A stretch of 64,000 bases of DNA from Leguminivora glycinivorella (lineage: Eukaryota; Arthropoda; Insecta; Lepidoptera; Tortricidae): positions 9,433,545 to 9,497,544 of the forward strand of contig NC_062994.1 of assembly GCF_023078275.1 (NCBI RefSeq). The letters are read 5' to 3'. Below, piece by piece: positions 11,164 through 21,878 of the stretch. The notes beneath the pieces were generated by a model that ran no database searches, had not been told where the DNA came from, and saw only the letters and a list, made by a program, of their open reading frames with translations. The position numbers and the translations under genes were made by a program. Position 1 is the first letter of the stretch. Every line of letters begins with the position of its first letter.

Positions 11164-12821
11164 TTATTGATAAATAGTAAACTGCATAGGATTTTGGCAT
11201 GATTGGCATGGGCAGGGATTACTAACGATATTCTGACTAGCTTGGCAAGGGCTAGTTATGACATTCTGACTCGCTTGGCAAGGGCTAGTTATTACATTTT
11301 GACTGGCTTGACAAGGGCTTATAATATTTTGACAAGCGCACGGACTTACTATATTCTGGCAACTTTGGCACGCACAGGGGTTTATAACATTTTGGCAAGA
11401 TTGGCAAGGGTTACTTATAATGTTCTGGCAACTTTGGCAAGGATTGCCACCTAGAATGACTTCTTGCTGTCCTGATACTACCTGAAAATTGGCTACTGAC
11501 TGGCCTGGTAAGTTACTAATAGCTTTCTGCATGGCATTTACGCCTAATAAGTTGTTATTAATGAGATTGTTACCCAATGCCAAAGATTGGCAACCGCATT
11601 GGCAATTCGGTTGCTGGCCTAATTGATTCAACAGCGCTTGTAAGCTCATTTGCAGCGTGTTTTGGCAATTGGGCGCTGGCGTGTTCAAAAGTGGCAATAA
11701 TTCTTGAGACAATGAGTTTGCCAATTGCAATCCATTTGCCAGGCCGTTGCGGATTGGCATTAAGTTTTGCATTGCCAATTGTAAGTTGTTTGTGCAGGGA
11801 TTTTTGGCAAGTTGGCCAAGTGGTAAATTGTTATTGAGCTGGATGCCATTCGGTAGGTTTAGTAGATTGTTTCGGCATCCACAGTTGGAGACTTGGAATG
11901 GCGATGCCAGGGCTTGCTGGACTGGCATTTGCTGGCATCCACAGCCACCGGTGAGGGGTAGTACTTGGGAGACGCTGTTCTGTAAATTTTGGTGATATAT
12001 TATAAAAAGTTAAAAAATAATAAATAACCATTGGCATTTTTTTTTTTTTGCCACTTTTATGAAGTTATATTTGAAAAAAAATATGCTATTTCTCGGTCAC
12101 AATTACTAGTTTTAAATCCTAGTAGCAAAAAATGGGACGATTTTTACTTATTTTGTTACCATTTTCGTACATGTTGTATGGGGTAACCACAATTAAATTA
12201 CAGAAAAATTAGTATATTCGTAGGACACTTTTTGTTCCCAGTTAAATTAAAGTACTCGTGATTCTGAATACAATTGACCTAAAACTAAAACAAAAAAAAG
12301 ACGTGGCAAAAAACGATAAAATAAATATTAAATAAATATTATATGACATTCTTACACAGATTTGAAGGTTGCTCAAGAAGGCTTATGTTGTGGGTACTCA
12401 GACAACGGAAATATCCATATAAATCCTTGGCATAGCGCGAACATAATAAAAGAAGAAGCAAAGCGCTTCGTGCGAATTCGCGGGATATCTTATCTACCAA
12501 GTAAGGATGGAGACCGGCCGTGCGTCTAAGAGTCCGATGGTAGAATGGGGATGGTGGAATAAGCTCGTGTAGACTGACTTGTCACATACACTACTTTTTG
12601 CGCGCGAAGCCCGGGAAGTAAGTTTACAAATATTTATCCTTGGTTACATAAAACTGTTACGTTTGCATGTTTTTTGACGAAAGCGAAAAATCTCGAATTT
12701 CAAAGTTTTATATAGATTTCACTTGACTTTTAAACTTGATTCCCTATAAAATAACTTATATAATACATACCTGAATAATTACAGCATTCAGAAAAATAGA
12801 AAAAATCTTTCTACGAAACAT
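11164..12821 (-). CDS. Secreted Asn/Gln/Cys-rich low-complexity protein (two exons)
   Basis: Exon 1 is 12771-12821 (MFRRKIFSIFLNAVIIQ, then GTATGT). Exon 2 is 11164-11979, after AAAATTTACAG, and reads N-S-V-S-Q-V-L-P-L-T-G-G-C-G-C-Q. The phase is 0 and the total is about 288 residues. The signal peptide is split by the intron four to five residues before the probable V-S-Q cleavage. The middle is Leu/Asn/Gln-rich helix (N-G-L-A-N-G-L-Q-L-A-N-S-L-S-Q-E-L-L-P-L-L). The last 90 residues are about nine imperfect repeats of N-P-C-Q-S-C-Q-N-I/V-I/V-S, some with Cys replaced by Ala. Plan and composition fit the cluster's structural secreted proteins. A role in eggshell, silk or cuticle is inferred, not shown. 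An AATAAA-type signal lies near 11087, inside the expected 3' UTR. Confidence 0.8.
11218..11455 (-). repeat. Coding tandem repeat, N-P-C-Q-S-C-Q-N units
   Basis: About nine imperfect units of 27-36 bases (variants of GGCAAGGGCTAGTTATGACA on the plus strand) encode Cys/Gln repeats at the C-terminus of the 11164-12821 protein. Units around 11225-11300 are the most alike, suggesting recent expansion. Confidence 0.7.
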
Positions 12822-12870
12822 TGTTAACGAAAGCTAGACAAAACTATTCAGTCTACGAAAACTATTTTAG

Positions 12871-12877
12871 TTATATA
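12871..12877 (-). promoter_or_regulatory. TATA box of the 11164-12821 gene
   Basis: TATATAA on the minus strand, 50 bases upstream of the ATG at 12821. Confidence 0.45.
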
Positions 12878-13064
12878 CAAAAACATCGATCAACTATCGC
12901 GATTGATTATCTATTATCAATATTGTATAATGTTGTCATGATGTAATAAGGCTTCGAAAATTCTTACAATCTTTAATATTATGATTAAAAATTGTTTTGA
13001 TAAAAAAATTTTGATGGTTACGAGAGATAGTAAAAAACTCCAAACAAAATCACAGAATACATAA

Positions 13065-13307
13065 TCCATACTAATATTATAAATGGGAAAGTGTGTGTGT
13101 CTGTTTGTTTGTCCGTCTTTCACGGCAAAACGGAGCGATTGATTGCCGTGATTTTTTAAAGGGAGATAAATGAAGGGATGGAGAGTAACATAGGCTAATT
13201 TTTGTCTCTTTCTAACACCTTACTTTTCTCAAATGGCGGGTGAAAGTTTGTATGGATCATTGCGCAATTTTCGAATTTAACGTGAGCGAAGCAGCGGGCA
13301 AAGGCTA
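13065..13307 (+). mobile_element. Short Helitron-like element (TC...CTAA)
   Basis: It starts TCCATACTAATATTATAAAT, has the shared GGGAAAGTGTGTGTGTCTG and TTTCACGGCAAAACGGAGC blocks, and ends with a GCGAAGC..GCGGGCAAAGGCTAA hairpin-type terminus. The other copies end AAAAGCTAG. TC start, 3' hairpin and CTRR end fit a non-autonomous Helitron. Other copies: 29592-29770, 37044-37222, 44457-44635 (-), 47233-47390. Confidence 0.55.
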
Positions 13308-13317
13308 ACGGCTCAGC

Positions 13318-13429
13318 CACGACATTGGTCTAAGCGACTGCCATACATTGAAGCGAGACACAGCGATGGGACTTTTCATTCGCACGTATGGCTGCCGCTC
13401 GCCGCTGCCGCACTTAGACCAATGTCGTG
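13318..13429. repeat. MITE-like palindromic element, family 1, second copy
   Basis: Same arms (CACGACATTGGTCTAAGCG / ACTTAGACCAATGTCGTG) and the same core as the 1241-1379 copy, with a short deletion in the left arm. Confidence 0.6.
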
Positions 13430-13684
13430 TAAGGACTGTTCAATTTACTAAGCGGACACATAAAAAGAGCATTTTTTTCTGCATAGTATAACATCTTATT
13501 TAGCTGAATGTTATTAAAGTGACAACAAACGTAAATAAATAATATTTAATATGAAAAAAGAACTTAATTAAGTATTATCGGTAAAAATTTCGGACTTATA
13601 TACGGATGCGACGCATGAGTGCCTGCACATCACTTCTTGCTACTTTTCGGCAAGTTGCACAGTTGCAGACCACATTCGTTTGAA

Positions 13685-14251
13685 TTATCTAATCAAGAAA
13701 TATATCTTCTCAGACATTCTTTCGTAAGTATGTCTCGACAAAGGTCCAGTACCGCTCGATAGGTCAGAGATCTGGACAATTTGGTGATAGGCTTCTTTTT
13801 GAACAAATTCCATGTTTTTTGGTTTTAGTAGCTCAATTGTCTGACCAGCATAGTGAGCACTTGCTAAATCAGGCCCAAACAAAGGAGAGATACGTATGTA
13901 TCGGATAGATGACAAAAAATCGTATTTGAATGCATTCCTTTCTGTAAATTTCGCCACCAATAGTACCAGTAGCAAAATAAGATACACTCTTAAAGCAACA
14001 GGAACAGATGCCTGCTAAACAAGTACTTTTTTCCCGAGCTTATCTATTTTTATGGTTTTCTCCTCATCTATCACATACTCTCCTACGACATCATTGTGGG
14101 ACTGGGGTCCCGGTAATGTACTACACTCAAATTTGACGTACGTTTTGTCGTTCGTTAAAATGCAACGAGATTTATTATTTAGCAACATTTTATAAAATTT
14201 TCCGCACCATTGTTTGGATCGCAATTTGTTATCTGCACTTCTCTTCTGCAT
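13685..14251 (-). pseudogene. Decayed Tc1/mariner-type transposase
   Basis: Two minus-strand open segments (14251-14015 and 13987-13685) cover parts of an IS630/Tc1-mariner transposase. The first has L-T-N-D-K-T-Y-V-K-F, around the first catalytic Asp. The second has G-P-D-L-A-S-A-H-Y-A, around the second Asp, and then F-V-Q-K-E-A. The expected N-P-P-N-C-P-x-L-R block with the third acidic residue is present only in a shifted frame. A stop between the segments and the shift make it inactive. The N-terminal DNA-binding part is missing. Confidence 0.7.
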
Positions 14252-14753
14252 TTTCTGCTTCTTATAAGTCTTTATATTATTTATTTTTTTATATTTTGAA
14301 CAGTACCTACGCGAATGCCTACTTTTTTTAGAATTTGGTGAACCAATAGATGATTTTACGATTTTAACAACTGCCTAACTTTATCCTCGACTTGAGGATT
14401 TGCCGGACCGCTTCTACGCCCATGCTCTTGGCCGGTTTTTTGATTTTTGCCTTTGAAATCCTTCCTACATCCGATATCGGATCGGATAATGTGAAAACGT
14501 ACGCCATTACGCAACAAAATTTCTGCAATGATTCTGTTTTTAAATTCTTATAAAAATCTTACGACATCAGTATTCGCTAGGTTTTAGCACGCAAATGACG
14601 ATTTATCGCAAAAGTAGCAAAATGTATGTTACAAATACATGTAACAATTATGTCATTGACATTAGATTGTATAACATATCGCTGACATAATAATTATCAC
14701 GATCGATTATCAAAGTCCTATTTACTTATAATGATTGCGATAGATAACGATAA

Positions 14754-14764
14754 TATTTTAAAAA
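14754..14764 (+). promoter_or_regulatory. TATA-like sequence of the 14793 gene
   Basis: TATTTTAAAAA lies about 30-40 bases before the ATG at 14793. Weak match, supported mainly by spacing. Confidence 0.3.
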
Positions 14765-14792
14765 GGGTATTAAATTTTTGTAGTTAGTCATT

Positions 14793-17116
14793 ATGTTGCC
14801 ATATAGAAAAGGTGAGTCGTTATTTTATATTGTATTTTAAGCTGTTTAAACATATCGACTAAAAGCGACAAAAAATATAATAATATGAAGGTGTCTTAGC
14901 TAAAATTAAAAAAAAAAAAACAAATTTAAAAATTCTACCCTAAGCGGTATCATCTCCATCTAAAAGAGCCAAAATTTTGGCAAGAAATATATTTTACTAA
15001 TTAAGATCAGTATTATGCTGATACTACTTTATTAATTGAATTACCGAAATGTGTCTCACAAGATATTAATAGCATAAGCCATAATAAGTACCTACTTACT
15101 ATCTTAAGCTTGATTTAAGAAAATACAACAATTATTTGTCTATGATAGGCTTATGCTGATAGGTTCTTCGCTCTTTAAAACTTGCTCTACATTATTTATT
15201 TTAAGAAATGAAATGTTTTTATTCAGTGACAGTTATTTGTGAATTATCTATATTTGTTATGATTTTCTATTTTATAAGCATTTAATTAGTATGTTACCTA
15301 TTAGTCATTTAGTCATTTATTTAATATTGCATTGTCATGTACATAATAAGCAAGTTTACATTTGATTCCAGTTCATGACACCCTGTAAGGACACACAATA
15401 TATAACTTAATTTAGGTTATACATTACATCAATGATTAATTTAGGAATTTTAACAGTATGTTGTTTTAGAAAATCGCTGTATTAATTAATTGGTCAAGTT
15501 ATTAATATAGATATTAATTTAATTTAATAAATGTCATTTAATAATAGTATGATTGTAGAAATATAAAAGATTATGAGTTAAAAGTCCTAAACCAATTCGA
15601 TGTCACATTAAACTAGTGTATTATCTTTAAGGAATGATTCGACTGTGTAATAGCATTTTTCTAATAGTAGGCATTTCAGTTTAGAGTTAAGTATTTTAAT
15701 GTACAGTCAATGTAGTATTAAGAATTTTAATGTACAGTCTTGGGTTGGGTTAGGTTAGGTTAGTTTCTATTTAACCAATTTAAATATTTACTAATTGAAG
15801 AAATACAAACATTGAAAGTGTATGTGTGTAACTGCCTTCTTATACACTTAATTAGAAACTTTTTTCTAAACTGTCGTCAACAGCCGACAAAAAATACTTT
15901 TTCATACATCTTTGTGATTCCAGGTAAAATGGGTTTACGAGACGCTATCGTCATCGCGGTATTGCTATCGCAATCCCTATGCCAAGCTCGCATTGGCCTT
16001 GGCATGTCTCTTCTCCAAGGACTTCTATCATCAAACCCTCAGCTGGCCAATATGCTATCCAATAAGTTAATACAGAAACAAAGTTTAATAGTGAATACAC
16101 CAAAATTACCTGTCACAGCTTCTCAGTATATGACATCGGTACCTGTAACAGCTAGTCAGTATGCCGCTCCGGTACTAACTTCACAATATGGACCAGTGTA
16201 TCAGAGTCAGAAAAGTCAAGTTAGCCAGACGACGAAGGTTGACTATCCTACTCAATATGTGTATCAGAATGTACAGGTATGCATAAACTCAAACTGATGT
16301 TATGTTAGTCCGTTTTCACATTATCCGATATCGGATGTCGGAAGGATTTCAATGGAAAAAATCCAAGATGGCGCCTGTAGTGTATGGGATCTCGGTTCGA
16401 CACCCGATAACGGATCGGATAATGTGAAAACGTGCTTAGTCATAGAGAAATAAGTTAGTAAAATTGCTTATACATACATTTTCTTACCAAAACGCTTAAT
16501 ATAATACCTATTTCTGTAATTGACATCCGGTATCAAAGTAGTAAAACTATTAGTTCTGTTACTTGACGATAGATGTTGCGACGACCGAAAAGTTTCAACT
16601 ATTTTCAGCTAATCTGTAAAATAAATAACCGGAAATCTATTTTGAAGTCTTCTAATATTAGTTGTAAATTTTGGTCTTTCATTTTTGTAAGTTGCGGGAT
16701 CTATGGCATAATGGTAAGGTAGCCAATTAGCTATACATATTTCACAATAAACTCTATGATTCATATTTTTTTATTATATAATTATCTTTTTTTTAGTTAT
16801 TTAATCTCATAAATAACATTACTTAATATTTAATTTATAATTTCAGAAAGAGCCCCAAAAAGAAATGAAATACCAAGTACAAACCCAACAAACATATCCA
16901 GTATCCTACTCCACTGTACAACAGACAACTCAAAGTTACCCAGAAAAACCTAACCCTTTCGTCGCTCCAGCATCAATGGTTAACCCTTTTTTGCCAGCAG
17001 CATCGCCCATGTCAGCCCTCTGCCCCCCCACTTCTAGTATATTACCACCAGCTGATCCTAGATTAGCTAGAAGCCAGTTTTTAAGAAAGATTCCTATACC
17101 TCCACCTTGCTTGTAA
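14793..17116 (+). CDS. Secreted Ser/Gln/Val/Pro-rich protein with K-I-P-I-P-P-P-C-L tail
   Basis: Clear coding exons are 15924-16276 and 16847-17116, joined in phase 0 (CAG/GTATGC .. TTTCAG/AAAGAG). The signal peptide MGLRDAIVIAVLLSQSLCQA starts at 15929, but that exon opens right after ATTCCAG at 15923. A fitting upstream exon is 14793-14811 (M-L-P-Y-R-K-G, AAAAG/GTGAGT), whose phase matches exactly. Start is therefore 14793 (about 214 residues) or 15929 (205). The body has an amphipathic L-L-Q-G-L-L-S-S-N-P-Q-L-A-N-M-L segment. Then come S-Q-Y repeats (P-V-T-A-S-Q-Y three times, imperfect), a Gln/Tyr-rich stretch and a Pro-rich end, S-Q-F-L-R-K-I-P-I-P-P-P-C-L. The last 45 residues align with the end of the 18406-19420 gene. 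Function unknown; an extracellular structural protein is inferred. AATAAA lies near 17144. Confidence 0.75.
15736..15764 (+). repeat. Short interstitial TTAGG-type run
   Basis: GGTTGGGTTAGGTTAGGTTA resembles the insect telomere repeat TTAGG with an extra T. Similar runs are at 57798-57815 and 33235-33248. Too short to indicate a telomere. Confidence 0.4.
16311..16432. repeat. Intact MITE, GTTTTCACATTATCCGAT family
   Basis: Ends CGTTTTCACATTATCCGA / TCGGATAATGTGAAAACG are inverted. It is inserted in an intron of the 14793-17116 gene, about 35 bases after the 5' splice site at 16277. Confidence 0.75.
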
Positions 17117-17189
17117 GTTATTGTAATGCTATTTATTTTGTTGTAATAAATAATTGTTATTTTATGCTTCTTTACTTTTAAATTATCTT

Positions 17190-17330
17190 AGACCCACTTG
17201 CACCAACCACTTAACTCAGGGTTAGTGGTCTGTCATCTATCAAATTCCATATAAAATGATGGATTAATGGTGGATTAACCCTTGGGTTAACACTCCATTT
17301 TCGTTGGTTGAAGTAGCCCTTAAGAGTTTT
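17190..17330. repeat. MITE with ACCCACTTGCACCAACC ends, second copy
   Basis: Left ACCCACTTGCACCAACCAC, right TTCGTTGGTTGAAGTAGCCC, with internal GGGTTAGTGGTCTGTCATC. It pairs with 10812-10917 and lies just 3' of the 14793-17116 gene. Confidence 0.65.
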
Positions 17331-17898
17331 TAGATAAGTCGATACCAGTCAGGTATTAATGGTGACATGGCTAGTTTGTTACGGCACTTAGAATGAAGAG
17401 TTACTTTGGTCTCTATCACTATTGATTGGAGGTTTATCTCAATGACGAGCGTTTATAAAAATGCACATCGAAACTTAGTGTATGGATATGGGTTAGTGGT
17501 TTGCCAGCCGTCTAATAAAATGTCATAAAATTTGAAAAAAAAAGAACATCATTGATGACAGATAAACATAAACATATTTTTTATTAAAAACAAGTATTGC
17601 CTAGATTGATAAGTAAAGCCTGACCAGAGGGACCTACATGACTACACGAGTACACGCCATGTTGCGGAATTCATTAGAACTATTTTCGTCATACTAAACT
17701 GAACAGCACCGCATACGAATAACAGCGCCCTCTTGACAATAGGAATAATACATTCCTGGCTTTAATGTGGAAAATAATTCGACCGAAACCTTTTTCCGAA
17801 AGTTCCATATCCAAGAAATAAGGTTCTAACTTTTTGATATTGAGTTAAATGAGTTGTGGTCTATTCAAAATATATGACAATGCTATAATACTTAAAGC

Positions 17899-18034
17899 CC
17901 ATTTAGATGGTACGAGTACTCGCATACGAGTTTTATTACATTGCGGTATTTGATGGCGGTGCAAAATTGTATGTAACCTCACAGCCCGCAAAGTAACTAA
18001 AATCGCATGCGAGTTCGCACGCCGTCTAAATCAG
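17899..18034. repeat. MITE, GCATGCGAGTTCGCA family
   Basis: Outer ends ATTTAGATGG / CCGTCTAAAT are inverted. The core ACATTGCGG, TGTAACCTCA and AAAGTAACTAAA matches 41232-41368. Confidence 0.5.
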
Positions 18035-18405
18035 GCCTTATAAATAAATAATGTAACTATCGTATAGATGCTATGAAAAAAATAATTGCAAAAACTTAAT
18101 CTATGGTTAGATAGGAAAATCACTGGAAGTTTGTACATTTGTAAACAAACATGTAGCAATTTAAACCTTAAAAAGGCAGTAACTAAGATAAGGTTTAAAC
18201 TGATTAAAATATTAGGGGTAACGTTATTTAGCAACTATTAGTTACTAGTTTTCGTAACTTTTTGTAACTGTAACGTAATATTTCGTTGGAATGCTTCGTA
18301 ATTACCAAATTTAGATAAAATAACAATACTTATACGTGCTAGTTTTGAATGTGGGCTAGTAAAACTAGGCAGACTAGACTAGGCTAGACCAAATAATAGA
18401 CAAAA

Positions 18406-19420
18406 ATGAAGCTGGTATTTTTAATAGGCTGTGTTATTTTATCGAATGTAAGTATTCTTTATTTTTAATGTATAACTGACAACTGTAGTCATTATTTATT
18501 TTAAATGTGCAAAAAAACATAATTACACTATTTATATATTTATAAGATTATGAAAAACGTAAGTAGTCATTATTGCAAACAGCACCAACATAAATATTGT
18601 TACCTAGCTCAAGACGTCTCAGTTTTTTTATCATTAAAAAAAATTATGTTTCGATATGTTTGGAAATTCATAATGAATGCCATAATAGTTTTTTATCCAA
18701 CAATATTTTTAATAAATGAGTTTAAAAAATATTTGAATTACAACAACGTTAGATATGTATCCATCAATTAACTATTGAGTCGAATCGGGCTGTGTTAACA
18801 TACATACATACATACAATCACGCCTGTATCCCATAAAAGGGTAGGCAGAACACATGAAACTACTAAAGCTTCAGTGCCACTCTTGGCAAACTCTTGTGTT
18901 AACACTGTCATAAAAACCATTTAACAAAACATAGAAGTACCTATTGTAAAGTTACTCAAGATTTTTCTTATCCCACAAACAAAACACATTTAAATGATCA
19001 TACTAAATGTTTCAACGAAACTCACTAAAGTAATTTTATTTTACAGGTAAACGCCCAATGTATCCAGCCCTTAAAATGCACACCACTACCATGCCCCATT
19101 TACCATCCTGTGAAGTCTCCGCTATAGCATTACCATCATGTAACTGCCCTGCCCTCCCCAGCCTACCAGTGTCGCCATCTATCCTGCCCGCGATCAACGC
19201 ACCACCTTTCGGTGCACCGCTTTTACCTGGCATAGCTTCCCTGCCGGCACCATTTTTACCTGGCGTAGCACCTCTAGGGTTGACTAACCCGTTCCTGCCG
19301 CCGGCATCGCCTATATCGGCGATAGCGCCTACGGTCTCGTCGTTGTATCCGCCTATTAACCCTTGCTTTAACGGGTGCAAGTATTTGAAGAAGATACCTA
19401 TACCGCCACCGTGTTTGTAG
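18406..19420 (+). CDS. Secreted Pro-rich protein, frame broken once in this sequence
   Basis: Exon 1 is 18406-18447 (MKLVFLIGCVILSN, then GTAAGT). Exon 2 starts at 19047 after TTTTACAG and reads V-N-A-Q-C-I-Q-P-L-K-C-T-P-L-P-C-P in phase 0, the family-type signal junction. That frame stops at 19125-19127. The remaining body (S-C-E-V-S-A-I-A-L-P-S-C-N-C-P.. to K-K-I-P-I-P-P-P-C-L) is open in the frame that needs one extra base between 19047 and 19127. The CCCC run at 19093-19096 is a candidate site. With that base the product would be about 140 residues. The tail N-P-F-L-P-P-A-S-P-I-S-A matches the neighbouring 14793-17116 gene, so both halves look genuine. This is either a sequencing indel or a young pseudogene. 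AATAAA is near 19427. Confidence 0.65.
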
Positions 19421-19506
19421 TTTTTTTAATAAAATATTTTTTTTATAAGTAACACAATTTCGTTTTCTTTGAACCCCGTCATTGCAAAGAGTGGCACTGA
19501 AATTTA

Positions 19507-19883
19507 TACACCGTGTTTTTTTTGTTTTCCGTTAAATTCGACACGTAGCTAGGTTCATTATCAGGAACCACCTTGTATATCACTTTTAGTTAAATTCGCA
19601 AAAAAAAAATCATCATTTTCATACATAATAAATTAATTGATTAGTGTGAGAGACCCTTAAGAATAACATTCAAGTTAGTGTCAAGTCATTGACGGCACAT
19701 GTCAAAACAAATAATATTAGGATTTGGTAAAGGTTGTCACACACGTGTTCAGTAATTATCTTTATTTTTTTAATAACTCTATAACCGTAAGAGTTAAGAC
19801 GCTAGTTTCTTAGAGAAATTAATTGTATTTGATCTAAAGAACCTTCCCTTAAAGTTAACGCAATTCAATAAAAACAGGTTGTA
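19507..19883. mobile_element. Non-autonomous element, inverted relative to 47.4 kb
   Basis: From TACACCGTGT to ACAGGTTGTA the sequence is the reverse complement of about 47400-47725, sharing TAACTAAAAGTGATAT-type and ATTAATTTCTCTAAGAAACT blocks. ACACC..TGT-type ends are inverted. No ORF. Confidence 0.55.
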
Positions 19884-20065
19884 GTTTAATTTATGCGCTA
19901 ATTACATTTGCTGACCAATTTACCCTTGAACTTGATACTTATTGTTAATTCAGCATTACATACAATGACATTGTGAACCGGCACGTTCGGTCATGTCATG
20001 ATTTACGTACATCACAGAAACGTATATGTAGTTATAGGGTTATAGGTAATACTTTTTCAGTACAG

Positions 20066-20183
20066 GGGGCCGATTTTTGAGTCTCACTGTCACAAAAATA
20101 CCGGTTGAAAACGGTGAATTGCCTATTATTTTCAGTGACAATTTTCTGAGTTCGAACGCCGTGAGATTCAAGAATCGGCCCCC
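20066..20183. repeat. MITE with GGGGGCCGATT ends
   Basis: Left GGGGGCCGATTTTTGAGTCT, right AGATTCAAGAATCGGCCCCC, forming imperfect 16-20-base inverted ends around a 118-base element. Confidence 0.65.
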
Positions 20184-20568
20184 AGATGGTGTTTTTTTTA
20201 CGCACTAGTTCGAGAAGTGGTTCATTTATATGCCAGGTCGAAACTTCGGAGGCTCATCTGTACTGAAAAACGTCGTACGATACACGTGCGAAAAGGAAAT
20301 TCGTAACTCGTGTCGATTTTATTTTTAATTTATTTACAAAAACGGTACATGCCTCTGTATACAATTTTAAATTTTCTCCAAACTGTAACCAGTTTGTTGG
20401 CGAAACCTCCCTTCGGTCGTGTTTTAATCTATCGCCACTCGTATAGAACTTCCTTTTTTACGCACTTGTATCGTAATGTACTATTTTAGGGTCCGTACTA
20501 AAGAGATACAAAAGGAACGCATAAGGTGCGACTCTGTCCGTCTGTCTGTCTGTTTTATAACTTATAAC

Positions 20569-20708
20569 GCCGTGTCTTGCGTGGGCGACGGTCGCGCGAC
20601 CGTCGCCGTCGCGTCTCATTCTTCCATATCGATAAGGTTTGATTTCGTATGCGTCGCATCGCCGTCGCGCGATCATCGCGCGACCGTCGCCCACGCAAGC
20701 CACGGCGT
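20569..20708. repeat. GC-rich palindromic MITE
   Basis: GCCGTGTCTTGCGTGGGCGA / TCGCCCACGCAAGCCACGGC are inverted, with GGTCGCGCGACC-type self-complementary cores. Strong hairpin potential, GC-rich against an AT-rich background. Confidence 0.65.
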
Positions 20709-21878
20709 AAGACAGCGAAATTAAAAAAAAAGTTTAAATTTTTATACAAAGTTTATTTCAGTTTGTGGCTTTTCATTCTAGTCGGATGATTTTTGTTCCC
20801 GTATATATTTTGATCCTGAATAAAAATGGGATCGATTGACATATTATCTTCTTAAGTATCTTAAATATACCTATTCGGGTTTACTTGACGCAGCAGGCTT
20901 TGCCCAACAGTAGGACACCATTCTAGGCTAGTAAAAAAAAATCTTAAATATTAACCTACTTAATTACTAACATGAGAATTAGACATTCGAGCAATGTTTT
21001 TTTCATGTCATGTGTGACGCCACACCAGGGGCGGCTCACTCCGCGATTCTATCGCCGTGCTACAAGTAGGTACATGCCGGCGGCCGCGAGTTCGCGGCCT
21101 AATCAGGGGTGGCGCGCGTTCTCACTGAACGCACGTTCGCATTTTCTATTGTTATTTTACGTCGCGAATGCGCGATATAATATGCGATATCCGAGTGTGG
21201 AATGGCTAACAATGCTAAGTTTAATAGACATCATGAATAAAATATGTAGCATAGGACATTCTTACTATTTCACCACACCAACACTAACAAAATACTGACT
21301 ATAAAACATCAAATTAAATCAAATCCATCAATTTATTCAATATTTATGATTCAAAATCATCATTAATAGGTAAAATCTACCAGCCAGCTTAATACATCAA
21401 GTTAAAACTATGAAATTACTTTGCACTCTTGTGGATAAAATGTTCTTGCTTTCTATCTGTTTTCGAATAGCAAAGAGAGCCTTTATCAGTTGGTGTGGTG
21501 AAAAGTATTTTGTTCGTGTTAGTGGGGCGAAGATGTTGTGTACTTTTACTCGGTGGCAAAGCTTTTTTTAACCTTCGTGCTTTGAAATCCTCGCAACGCT
21601 CAAGATTCCACTTTTTGAACCAAGAGTGTAGCGATAAGTATTGGAATCTTTCGCTTGCTCGAGTGCCTATCAATAACACGAGCGGTTAAACAACTAAGTA
21701 TTTTACCCGCTTTGTAAAACAAATAAATAACTATTTCTTAAGCTCGGAGCAAAAAAAGCGGACTATTATAATCAAATTTAATGAAAATACTTTAATTGAT
21801 TACATTTAAGCGTTTATTTAAATATTGAAAGCACATATTTACATAATAATTTATCACATATATCACATTATAACTTAT

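Larger units (their letters stand above)
19421..21878. other. Gene-free span between convergent family genes
   Basis: Contains the elements at 19507-19883, 20066-20183 and 20569-20708. From 20710 to 21878 no gene or clear repeat structure is seen; ORFs at 20972-21298 and 21416-21689 have no recognisable features. Confidence 0.45.

Noticed and set aside
11203..11454. Plus-strand ORF with L-A-R-A-S-Y-D-I-L-T repeats
   Set aside because: Antisense shadow of the N-P-C-Q-S-C-Q-N coding repeats on the minus strand.
19036..19380. 114-codon minus-strand ORF rich in Gly (opposite 18406-19420)
   Set aside because: It is the antisense shadow of Pro-rich codons in the plus-strand family exon and has no start context or splice support.
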